Assembly: GCA_023459355.1 (NCBI GenBank)
Contig: JAEWUM010000030.1
Coordinates: 28,029 to 92,028 of the forward strand
Origin: Bacteroidota bacterium
GTDB taxonomy: Bacteria; Bacteroidota; Bacteroidia; Bacteroidales; Paludibacteraceae
DNA: 64,000 bases
Direction of reading: 5' to 3'
Position numbers and translations under genes: made by a program. The notes under the pieces are model-generated. The model was not told where the DNA came from and made no database searches. It saw only the letters and a program-made list of their open reading frames with translations. Numbering within the stretch: the stretch's first letter is position 1; each line of letters starts with the position of its first letter. Positions 1 through 8,369 of this stretch are shown here, in pieces.

Positions 1-1
1 C

Positions 2-2272
2 ATTGGTGAGCGCTCCATGCTCAGCGTGTTTCAACAAGTGGTTAAACACATCGAAAACAAAGAGGCCAACACCCTCGTGAGTTTTGACCTGATGTTCGAA
101 GGGATTCGCAACGAGCTGAAAGGGGAAATCCAAAGTGCCATTATCCTGGCTGAAAACAACCTCGATAATAAAATGGCCTTGCGCATCCTGAAAACGCTCT
201 TCATGGTTAAATACTTCACCAGTTTTAAAACGACCAGACGTAATATTTCGGTATTGCTGATTGATACTGTGAAGGTGGATTTGAGAAAACATGAACAGGA
301 GGTGGAAGAAGCCCTGAATACACTCGAAAACCAAACCTATATTCAACGCAATGGGGAGTTGTACGAGTTTATGACGAATGATGAAAAGGACATCGAAGAG
401 GATATTAAAAATACGGATATCGATGATCAGGCCATTCCACAGCACTTGAAAACAATTTTCTACGACGAAATCATCAAGGACAATAAAATCCGGTTTACCG
501 ATAACAAACAGGATTATGAGTTTACTTCGAAAATTGATGGCTCAACCATCGGCAGAGAAAAGGAACTGGAAATAGACATCGTCACGGAATTTAACTACGA
601 TTATCCGAATGAAACCCTGCTGAAAGCCCAAACCATGGGGAGTGCGGGTGTGAAGTTTGTGTTGGCTCCTGATGCTATGTTTAGAAAAGACCTTTATTTG
701 TTTTTGAGAACCAACAAGTATGTCCGGCTGAATCAATCTACGACCAACCGACCAGAATACAAACGCATCCTGGCGGAGAAAGGGCAACAGAATGCGCTAC
801 GGGGACGAAATTTAAACCTGTTGGCGAACAGACTGCTTGCTGAATCGACTGTTTTCCTGAATGGAACAACGCTCGAAACGACTTACACGACCGATGGCAA
901 AACAAAGGTAATTAATGTTTTTCAGGATTTAATACGGATGACTTATCCCAACCTGCGGATGATTGGCAATACGCTTTACACCGAGGATACCATCAAATCT
1001 ACCATCCGCAAATCGCAACATGAATTGTTCGGCATCGAAGAGCAGTTGATTTCGGAAGCTGAAAATGAAATCGTCGTGTTCATCAATCGCCGCAAGGCAC
1101 AGTCGGACCGAACCAGCTTGCTCGATTTGCGTACGTACTTCATGCGCAAGCCTTATGGTTGGTACCCCAATGCCATCTGGACTTTAGTGGCGAAATTATT
1201 CAAACGGGGGCGTATTGAACTGAAGAAAGATGCCAATCTGCTTGAAGATGATCAGGTGCTGATGGCGTTGCTGAACAGTGCTGCCTACCCGAATACCTTA
1301 CTCGAAGTCCCCAAGGAAATTGACACGAAACTCGTCAAAAAGCTGAAGGAATTGTACAAGGATGCTTTCGATGAATCCTGCAACCTTACCGAAGCCAAAG
1401 ATGTGGCACATGCTTTCCGCGATAAGTTGAAAGACATGTACGTGGATGTCAACAAACTGCTGGTGCAACAAAAACAATATGCATTCTTAGGTAGCTTGGC
1501 TGCTTTCAACGAGAAGTTGGGGAAACTGCAGGACAGGGAATACAGTTATTACCTGACGCACATAGCCGAATTTGAAGATGATTTGCTGGATTTCAAAGAA
1601 GGCTTGCTCGATCCGGTACGGCGTTTCATGAAAGGTGACCAATTGTTTATTTACGATACCATCCGAAAGTTACTCGATGGGGATACTTCGAACCTCTCGT
1701 ATGTAGAAGGGAATGAAGCACAGGTGCTCCGTGAACTGATTGCACTCCCGAAACCCTATGTTGGAGATGCCATCCGCGAAGCGAAAGCTGCCAAAGATAC
1801 CCTGATGACCAAAGTGGAAGCGAAGCTGCAAGAGGAACGCGACCTGACTCGTCAGGCTATTGACAAGGCGATTGCGGATATTACCGGAAAAGAAGAATTT
1901 AAGAAACTGACGCCCGAACAACAGGAGAAGATTTTAGCTCCTTTCGAAGCGGAAAGTTACAAGCTCAACGGACATCGATACATCGCCGTAATCAGGGATA
2001 TGCGCAGTTTGGTGCGGGATGGTATTTTTACCCGCCAGTTAAACGAGATGATGACGCTCGCGTCGCCTGTCCCAACCGGCAATTACGCAGATACAACAAC
2101 CACAAAACCGAGTGTTTCTGCGCCGGTAACGCATTATATCAACAAGAACCAGGTTAAACCGGTATTTGCCAAAACAGAACTGAAAACCGAAGCAGATGTC
2201 GATGAATATGTTGAAGCATATCGCAAAGCGCTGAAAGAACAGATAAAAAACAACCGAAGAATACAACTATAA
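2..2272 (+). CDS. brxC: BrxC, BREX P-loop ATPase, C-terminal part (cut by window edge)
   Basis: This is the C-terminal ~757 residues of a BrxC/PglY-type protein, the large P-loop ATPase of type I BREX phage defence. The frame is open to the left edge (codons from base 2 before the first Met at 17), so the true start and the Walker A region are outside the window. Full-length BrxC is about 1200 residues. The visible part is charged and helical with no membrane segment, and has a coiled-coil-rich stretch around residues 590-670. Identification rests mainly on its place directly before an accessory gene, pglX, pglZ and brxL, and on the general resemblance of the C-terminal region. It ends 3 bp before the next gene, so they are probably co-transcribed. 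BrxC works with PglX, PglZ, BrxB and BrxA in host DNA methylation and phage exclusion; its exact role is unsettled. Confidence 0.85.
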   Translation: MGERSMLSVFQQVVKHIENKEANTLVSFDLMFEGIRNELKGEIQSAIILAENNLDNKMALRILKTLFMVKYFTSFKTTRRNISVLLIDTVKVDLRKHEQEVEEALNTLENQTYIQRNGELYEFMTNDEKDIEEDIKNTDIDDQAIPQHLKTIFYDEIIKDNKIRFTDNKQDYEFTSKIDGSTIGREKELEIDIVTEFNYDYPNETLLKAQTMGSAGVKFVLAPDAMFRKDLYLFLRTNKYVRLNQSTTNRPEYKRILAEKGQQNALRGRNLNLLANRLLAESTVFLNGTTLETTYTTDGKTKVINVFQDLIRMTYPNLRMIGNTLYTEDTIKSTIRKSQHELFGIEEQLISEAENEIVVFINRRKAQSDRTSLLDLRTYFMRKPYGWYPNAIWTLVAKLFKRGRIELKKDANLLEDDQVLMALLNSAAYPNTLLEVPKEIDTKLVKKLKELYKDAFDESCNLTEAKDVAHAFRDKLKDMYVDVNKLLVQQKQYAFLGSLAAFNEKLGKLQDREYSYYLTHIAEFEDDLLDFKEGLLDPVRRFMKGDQLFIYDTIRKLLDGDTSNLSYVEGNEAQVLRELIALPKPYVGDAIREAKAAKDTLMTKVEAKLQEERDLTRQAIDKAIADITGKEEFKKLTPEQQEKILAPFEAESYKLNGHRYIAVIRDMRSLVRDGIFTRQLNEMMTLASPVPTGNYADTTTTKPSVSAPVTHYINKNQVKPVFAKTELKTEADVDEYVEAYRKALKEQIKNNRRIQL

Positions 2273-2275
2273 AAA

Positions 2276-3733
2276 ATGACAAAAGAAGAGCTTATCCAAA
2301 AACTTGTCGACCTTGAGTGGGAAGATTTTGAAGCCAAAGAAGCACGTTCGGAAGTCCCCAAATCGAGTTGGGAAACTGTGAGTGCATTTTCCAATACCAA
2401 TGGGGGTTGGCTGTTATTTGGTATTAAACAAGCGGGAAAAAATTTTGAAATTCAGGGGGTTGCAAATGCCGAAAAAATTGAACAGGATTTCCTGAATACC
2501 ATTCGTGGTGGGAAAATGAATGTTCTTATTCCAACCACACAAGCCAGATATAATTTCGACGGTAAAACTGTTTTGGCCTTTTACATTCCTGTTTCCAAAT
2601 TAAAACCTGTATATTACCATAGTCTTGATAACACATTTATCCGACGTGGTAGTAGCGATCAGCGCGCTACAAACGAAGAAGTTAATTCGATGTTTAGAGA
2701 TCAAACTTTTGGCACCAAAACTTCAGAAATTGCACCTAATACTTCTCGTAATGATCTTAATGATAAGTCCTTGAGTGAGTATCAAAACTATATGTCAAGA
2801 TTCAATCCAATAGTTAGTTATAACAAATTGAATGAATTTGATTTTTTACAGAAACTGCGCATTATGGAAGGGGAGCATTGCACCTTGGGTGGCTTGCTTT
2901 TCATTGGTAAACGGGATGCAATCGAAAAGATATTTCCAGATTTCAGAATAGATTTGTTGGAAATTCCAGGTACTTCTTATACAGATGCCAGAGTGCGTTA
3001 TACCTTTCGTTTGGATGAATTCGAAAATTTATGGGATTATTATTTCGAGTGCCTAGCTCGTTTGAAATCAAAGGTAAGTGTTGAATTTAAAATGGGAAAT
3101 GAAGGTTTCGCCATGGATGTTTCACCAGGACTTGAAGCATTGAGAGAAGCTTTGGTAAATATGTTGATGCATGCGGATCATTTTTCACCTGCTTGTCCCA
3201 GAATAAGAATTTTCACAGACCACATTGAATTTTACAACCCTGGCGGAATGCCTAAACCCTTTGAAGAATTAAAAGGGAAAGACATCTCACTTCCCAGAAA
3301 CCCCGTTATAACCAAACTCTTCCGAATGGTAAAATTAGCTGAAAATGCAGGTTATGGTTTAGACAATATGGAAGCTAATTGGTACCAGTATAATCAAACT
3401 ACCCCACATTTCAATGTTGACTTTGACTCGGTAGTGGTTCGCTTTGATTTAAACAAAGCAGAAACTCAATCAAGTGAAAATTCGGTAGAAACTTTACGGA
3501 AAGATTACGGAAAGATTACGGAAAGATTACGGAAAGAATACGGAAAGAATACCGCAGGTGTTTTTCAATTAATAACACTGAATCCTTATATTACAAATAC
3601 CACTATTTCAGAAAAATTATCAATATCGACCAGTACTGTAGAAAAGGTTATTGCTAAACTTAAAACTGAAAGAATAATAAAAAGAAATGGACCAAATCTT
3701 GGAGGATATTACGAAATAATAGCAGAATTATAA
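2276..3733 (+). CDS. AlbA_2 (Schlafen-type) / RecG-like ATPase-domain protein with C-terminal winged helix; BREX accessory
   Basis: A 485-residue protein with three visible parts. The N-terminal ~150 residues are an AlbA_2 (Schlafen AlbA_2) domain, with NTNGGWLLFGI near 40-50 and TFIRRGSS near 120. A central region resembles the HATPase_c_4 domain of putative transcriptional regulators, with LREALVNMLMHAD near 288-300 and ENAGYGLDNM near 362. The C-terminal ~60 residues form a probable winged helix (ISEKLSISTSTVEKVIAKL). Such proteins are common accessory genes in BREX clusters and may act as regulators or nucleic-acid-binding effectors; the function here is not established. The gene starts 3 bp after brxC and ends 3 bp before pglX. 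Between the ATPase-like and winged-helix domains, five 11-bp tandem repeats (3494-3548) could change the reading frame by slippage. Base composition is more AT-rich than brxC. Confidence 0.8.
   Translation: MTKEELIQKLVDLEWEDFEAKEARSEVPKSSWETVSAFSNTNGGWLLFGIKQAGKNFEIQGVANAEKIEQDFLNTIRGGKMNVLIPTTQARYNFDGKTVLAFYIPVSKLKPVYYHSLDNTFIRRGSSDQRATNEEVNSMFRDQTFGTKTSEIAPNTSRNDLNDKSLSEYQNYMSRFNPIVSYNKLNEFDFLQKLRIMEGEHCTLGGLLFIGKRDAIEKIFPDFRIDLLEIPGTSYTDARVRYTFRLDEFENLWDYYFECLARLKSKVSVEFKMGNEGFAMDVSPGLEALREALVNMLMHADHFSPACPRIRIFTDHIEFYNPGGMPKPFEELKGKDISLPRNPVITKLFRMVKLAENAGYGLDNMEANWYQYNQTTPHFNVDFDSVVVRFDLNKAETQSSENSVETLRKDYGKITERLRKEYGKNTAGVFQLITLNPYITNTTISEKLSISTSTVEKVIAKLKTERIIKRNGPNLGGYYEIIAEL
3494..3548 (+). 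repeat. Five 11-bp tandem repeats inside a coding sequence
   Basis: The unit TTACGGAAAGA is present four times perfectly (3494-3504, 3505-3515, 3516-3526, 3527-3537) and a fifth time with T>A at the first base (3538-3548). Because 11 is not a multiple of 3, gain or loss of one unit shifts the frame and removes the downstream winged-helix domain. One shifted frame meets a stop within about 30 bases of the array; the other runs further but is also out of frame. The encoded linker is lysine/arginine rich. Confidence 0.9.
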
Positions 3734-3736
3734 TTT

Positions 3737-6700
3737 ATGAACACCAATCAACTCAAACGCTTTGCCCAGTCGGCTCGTGTCAAACTCATGTCGCAGGTGG
3801 CAGCACGGCTCGACTTCGTGTTGCATACCGATTCTGCCGAATTGCGCGAAAAAACCGAATCGCTCCGTCGTTTGCAGGAAGTCCTCAATGCCGATGGTCG
3901 CGAACAAGTGGTGGAGCGGGTGGCCTATACCTGGTTCAACCGTTTCGTGGCGCTGCGGTTCATGGATGTGAACGACTACCAACCGCTGGGTATCCGGGTG
4001 GTAACACCCAAGGAAGGTTATACCTTGCCTGAATTGCTCGAAGAAGCCAAACACGGATTGATTGCCGATGAGTTGCCCGTGCAGCGCACCGAGGTGATGG
4101 AGTTGCTCGACGGACTGAAACCCAGTGCCAATCCGCAAAACGAAGCGTATAAACTCCTGCTTACCGCCGCATGCAATCACCTGAACAGCATTTTTCCTTT
4201 CCTGTTCGAACGCATCAATGATTACACCGAGCTGCTGATGCCCGATGACCTGATTTCACAGTATTCCATCCTGTATGAGCTGCGCGAAGGCATGGAAGCA
4301 GCGGATTGCCGTGAAGTGGAGATTATCGGGTGGTTGTATCAGTTTTATATTTCGGAGCTTAACGATGAATTAATCAGCTCAAAAAAGTCGTACAAAAAAG
4401 AAGAATTAGCTCCCGCTTCTCAATTGTTTACTCCCAAATGGATTGTTCAATATATGGTTGACAATACATTAGGGCAACTTTGGAGCGAGTACTATCCACA
4501 GACAAAAGTATTATCCGAACTACAGTTGTACATCAAACCTGATTATAAAGACAGATTAGAGAAACGTAAGTCAAAAAGCATTGAAGAAATAAAATTCATT
4601 GACCCCTGTACGGGTTCTGGTCATATTCTCTCTTATGCTTTTGATGTGTTTTATCGAATATACGAAGAACTCGGTTACGACGCCAATACAATACCAGAAC
4701 TTATCATAACCAAGAATCTTTGGGGAGTTGACATCGACCAAAGGGCTGCACAATTAGCCTCATTTGTGTTGTTGATGAAAGGTCGTCAGAAATACAGAAG
4801 ATTTTTAAAACGTGTTGAGTCTAACAAAATAATCCCAAACATATCTTATTATCAGGATTTTGACGAAGACGATAAGTTTAAAAATGCTACGGCATTAGGG
4901 TCATTGATTAAAGTGGAAGCTGTTGAATTTGAAAGCTTTAAGGTTGAAGATGGCTCATTGTTTACACACCAACAAACCGAATTAAAATTTCTTTATCAGT
5001 TGTTAGGACAACGATACGATTTAGTAGTTACAAATCCGCCTTATATCAACTCCTCACGCATGGAGAGTAGTCTGAAACAATATGTGGAAGCGAATTATCC
5101 TGAAACAAAATCAGATTTGTTTGCCACATTTGTATTGCGCTGTTTGGAACTTTGTACTGAGGATGGATTAACTGGTTTTATGACACCTTTTGTATGGATG
5201 TTCATATCAAGTTATCAGAAGTTACGGGAAATCATCATAGATAAACATTTCATAAACAACCTCATACAATTAGAATATTCTGGATTTGATGGTGCTACCG
5301 TACCTATCTGTACTTTTACCTTGCGCAACAAACCTATACCTGATGCAAAAGGCAGTTATATTAGACTCAGTGATTTCAAGGGTTCAGAAAACCAGGCTCC
5401 TAAAACCCTCGAAGCCATTCAAAACCCTCAATGCGGGTGGTTTTACACCGCCAATCAAAAAAACTTTGAAAAGATTCCTGGAAGTCCGATTGGGTATTGG
5501 TTGAGTGAAAAATGGATTAAGATCTTTACAAAAAACCAAATTAATCAAAAAGCAATTTCGGATGGTCAGAATATAACAGGTGATAATAACAGATATTTGA
5601 GACAATTCTGGGAAATTTCTAATTCTGAGATTTCTAAAGAAGGGAAATGGCCATTAATAGCGAAAGGTGGAGATTTTAGAAGATGGGCTGGAAATGTAGA
5701 TTTTGTAATAAGATGGGATAATAAAGCTTTAAGTGAATATAAGAAAAATCCTATAGCAAGAATTCAAAATGAAAAATTATGGTTTCGCTATGGTATTACT
5801 TGGAATCTTGTAGCAAGCTCAGGAACTGGTTTTAGATATTTGTTTAACAATCAACTATTTAACAAAGCAGCACCAACCCTATTATTTGAAACTGATGATG
5901 AATTATATATTAAAACATTATTGGCTTTTCTAAATTCAAAAATCACATCTGAGATTTTAAAAATACTAAATCCGACATTAAATACTAATATTAAAGAAAT
6001 ACTATCTTTGCCATTTTCATTTGTATTTTTACAACAAATAGACCAAACAACAGAGAATTGTATAAAAATATCTTTAGCTGACTGGGACTCCCGCGAAACC
6101 TCCTGGGACTTCCAACAAAACGAACTAATCCGTTGCAAATCCAATTGCGGTCAGAACTGTGCAGACCTCGATATGCTTAGTGAAGAAGATCGGGATGAAA
6201 TTTTTGCGATGGCAAATGTCCCAACCAACAGTAATTTGTTGGAGGAATGCTATCAAGCCTACACGAGTGAATGGAAACGTAAGTTCTTCCAGCTTCACCA
6301 AAACGAAGAAGAACTCAACCGTCAGTTTATTGAAATCTACGGATTACAGGATGAGCTCACCCCCGATGTACCACTCGAAGACATCACTATATTGAAAGAA
6401 GAAACTTCTATTGAAAATGGCGAGTTGGTTTTTCATGCCGATGAAGTCATGGCGCAGTTTGTAAGCTATGCCGTGGGCTGTATGTTCGGTCGGTACAGTT
6501 TAGACAAGCCAGGATTGATATTGGCAAATCAAGGCGAGACATTTGCAGATTATTTGCAGAAAGTTGCCCCCCAACCCCCTGAAGGGGGAGAAAGCGGGTC
6601 AAAATTCTTACCAGATGCCGATAATATTATTCCAGTTTTGGATGAGGAATGGTTTGAAGATGATATCGTGGCTCGCTTTTATGCATTCCTAAAAGCCAGC

Positions 6701-7246
6701 TTCGGCAAAGACAACTTCGATAAAAACCTGGCGTTTATAGAAGAATCGCTGGGTATGGAGTTGCGTAAGTACTTCACGAAGAGCTTCTATGCCGATCACA
6801 TCAAACGGTACAAAAAACGCCCCATCTACTGGATGTTTTCCTCGCCTCGCGGCTCGTTCAACGTGCTCATTTACATGCATCGCTACACCCGCGACACCCT
6901 CAACCAGGTACTCAACGGCTACCTGCGCGAGTACAAAGAAAAAATCAGTGCCCACATGGAGCACCTCGACCATATCGTCGAAACCGGCACATCCGTCGAA
7001 GCCACCCGTGCCACCAAGCAACGGGACAAATACCGCATCGTGCTCCTCGAGCTAAAGGACTACGAACGCGACATCCTTTACCCCCTTGCCACCCAACGCA
7101 TCGCCATCGACCTCGACGACGGTGTGCTGGTGAATTACAACAAATTTGGCAAGGCGATTAAGGAAGTCGCCGGACTGAATGATAAAAAGACGAAAGAAAA
7201 AGTGAAGGGGTTTGATTGGATTGATGGGGAGGAGGTGATCCTCTGA
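3737..7246 (+). CDS. pglX: PglX, BREX-1 adenine-specific DNA methyltransferase
   Basis: A 1169-residue class I N6-adenine methyltransferase, the usual size for type I BREX PglX (about 1200). The SAM-binding motif is FIDPCTGSGH near 285-295 and the catalytic motif is NPPY at 433-436 (DLVVTNPPYINSSRM). PglX methylates a non-palindromic site on host DNA, marking it as self; target recognition lies in the middle and C-terminal part. It starts 3 bp after the AlbA_2 gene. The gene is visibly mosaic: about 3737-4370 and 6690-7246 are GC-rich, while about 4370-6080 is much more AT-rich, which suggests recombination of the core and specificity region. At 6565-6590 a C-run and palindromic CCCCCTGAAGGGGG stretch is inserted in frame, giving APQPPEGGE, which looks like a repeat inserted into the protein. 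Confidence 0.95.
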   Translation: MNTNQLKRFAQSARVKLMSQVAARLDFVLHTDSAELREKTESLRRLQEVLNADGREQVVERVAYTWFNRFVALRFMDVNDYQPLGIRVVTPKEGYTLPELLEEAKHGLIADELPVQRTEVMELLDGLKPSANPQNEAYKLLLTAACNHLNSIFPFLFERINDYTELLMPDDLISQYSILYELREGMEAADCREVEIIGWLYQFYISELNDELISSKKSYKKEELAPASQLFTPKWIVQYMVDNTLGQLWSEYYPQTKVLSELQLYIKPDYKDRLEKRKSKSIEEIKFIDPCTGSGHILSYAFDVFYRIYEELGYDANTIPELIITKNLWGVDIDQRAAQLASFVLLMKGRQKYRRFLKRVESNKIIPNISYYQDFDEDDKFKNATALGSLIKVEAVEFESFKVEDGSLFTHQQTELKFLYQLLGQRYDLVVTNPPYINSSRMESSLKQYVEANYPETKSDLFATFVLRCLELCTEDGLTGFMTPFVWMFISSYQKLREIIIDKHFINNLIQLEYSGFDGATVPICTFTLRNKPIPDAKGSYIRLSDFKGSENQAPKTLEAIQNPQCGWFYTANQKNFEKIPGSPIGYWLSEKWIKIFTKNQINQKAISDGQNITGDNNRYLRQFWEISNSEISKEGKWPLIAKGGDFRRWAGNVDFVIRWDNKALSEYKKNPIARIQNEKLWFRYGITWNLVASSGTGFRYLFNNQLFNKAAPTLLFETDDELYIKTLLAFLNSKITSEILKILNPTLNTNIKEILSLPFSFVFLQQIDQTTENCIKISLADWDSRETSWDFQQNELIRCKSNCGQNCADLDMLSEEDRDEIFAMANVPTNSNLLEECYQAYTSEWKRKFFQLHQNEEELNRQFIEIYGLQDELTPDVPLEDITILKEETSIENGELVFHADEVMAQFVSYAVGCMFGRYSLDKPGLILANQGETFADYLQKVAPQPPEGGESGSKFLPDADNIIPVLDEEWFEDDIVARFYAFLKASFGKDNFDKNLAFIEESLGMELRKYFTKSFYADHIKRYKKRPIYWMFSSPRGSFNVLIYMHRYTRDTLNQVLNGYLREYKEKISAHMEHLDHIVETGTSVEATRATKQRDKYRIVLLELKDYERDILYPLATQRIAIDLDDGVLVNYNKFGKAIKEVAGLNDKKTKEKVKGFDWIDGEEVIL
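6564..6592 (+). repeat. C/G-run palindromic insert within pglX
   Basis: A run of six C, then AA, five C, TGAA and five G gives a small perfect hairpin (CCCCC-TGAA-GGGGG, 6576-6589 region) inside pglX, in frame. The bases on both sides are AT-rich. Similar CCCCCTGAAGGGGG stretches are frequent intergenic repeats in Bacteroidota genomes (family knowledge), so this looks like a repeat tolerated in a loop. The six-C run is also a potential slippage site. Confidence 0.6.
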
Positions 7247-7312
7247 TAATTAACTGAGTAAGCAAGTGCAAATTATTCAATGTGACATTTTAATATTTTA
7301 ACAAATACAACT

Positions 7313-8320
7313 ATGGCCAATAGTCTTTACCTGGACACCAACGTCTATTTATCATTTTATCACCTTTCAAATGATGATTTAGAAGAGTTAGACAAGCTAT
7401 CTGTATTAACAAAATCAGGTTCTTTATCTTTATATCTCCCAGAACAGACAAAAAACGAATTTTATAGAAATCGGGATACTAAAATTGCAGACGCAATAAA
7501 AAGATTCAAAGATAATAAATTTGACAATGTGTTTCCGCAAATTGTCAAAGACTATGATCAAGAGTATAAGCTAATGAAACAGGCAGTCAAAGAGCATGAA
7601 AAAAACAAACAGATTATTCTTGAAAAAATTAAGGGTGATATAGTTGATAAAAAGCTAAAAGCAGATTTAGTAATTGAAGAACTATTTAAAAATGCTAAAG
7701 TAATCCCATTTTCCCCTTCATTATTAGAAAATGCAAAGATAAGATATGATTTGGGCAATCCACCTGGTAAAAATAAATCTTATGGAGATGCAATAAACTG
7801 GGAATCATTACTTTCAGTTATTGAAGACTTTGATAATTTCTATTTTATTTCAGATGATAAGGATTATTATTCTGAATATGACATCAATATGTTTAATTCT
7901 TATTTGCTCATGGAATGGAATAAAAGGATGCCTCTCACACAATTCAAATATTACAAATCGCTTTCCAGTTTTTTCAAAGAGCAGTTTCCTGAAATAAATA
8001 TTGCAACTGAAATACATAAAGAGCAACTTATTACAAAGTTATCAAAGAGTTCATCGTTTTCTGAAACAAGAAATATTTTAAGGGAACTGAAAGACTATGA
8101 TGATTTTACATCAAAACAGATAAATGATATAGTTTATTCAGCTATCACGAATAATCAAATCTTTTGGATTAGAAATGATGTTGATATCAAAGAATACATC
8201 GATAAATTAATCGGAAGTAAATTAAATTTAATTGATAGTAATTTTATTGATCAATATAAGCGCCTATATAACTGTGAGTTAATTGAAGAAACATCTAAGT
8301 CAAACCCATTACCTTTTTAA
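7313..8320 (+). CDS. PIN-domain (DUF4935-like) putative RNase
   Basis: A 335-residue protein with an N-terminal PIN-like nuclease domain. It starts MANSLYLDTNVYLSF, with the first acidic residue Asp8 in the typical LDTN context. Further acidic positions lie in YGDAINWESLL (about 157-167) and in FYFISDDKDYY (about 181-191), which fits the metal-binding carboxylates of PIN domains. The layout, with a ~60-residue helical insert between the first and second parts, resembles the PIN/DUF4935 group. The C-terminal ~120 residues are helical and unrecognised. It begins 66 bp after pglX and lies 49 bp before the OLD-like gene, in a clearly AT-rich stretch (7313-12084) unlike the BREX genes. It could be a stand-alone nuclease effector or a third component of the following Gabija-like pair. 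Confidence 0.75.
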   Translation: MANSLYLDTNVYLSFYHLSNDDLEELDKLSVLTKSGSLSLYLPEQTKNEFYRNRDTKIADAIKRFKDNKFDNVFPQIVKDYDQEYKLMKQAVKEHEKNKQIILEKIKGDIVDKKLKADLVIEELFKNAKVIPFSPSLLENAKIRYDLGNPPGKNKSYGDAINWESLLSVIEDFDNFYFISDDKDYYSEYDINMFNSYLLMEWNKRMPLTQFKYYKSLSSFFKEQFPEINIATEIHKEQLITKLSKSSSFSETRNILRELKDYDDFTSKQINDIVYSAITNNQIFWIRNDVDIKEYIDKLIGSKLNLIDSNFIDQYKRLYNCELIEETSKSNPLPF

Positions 8321-8369
8321 GAGTAATATTGAAAGTGATAACAGTCACCACTAAAAATGTAACAACAAC

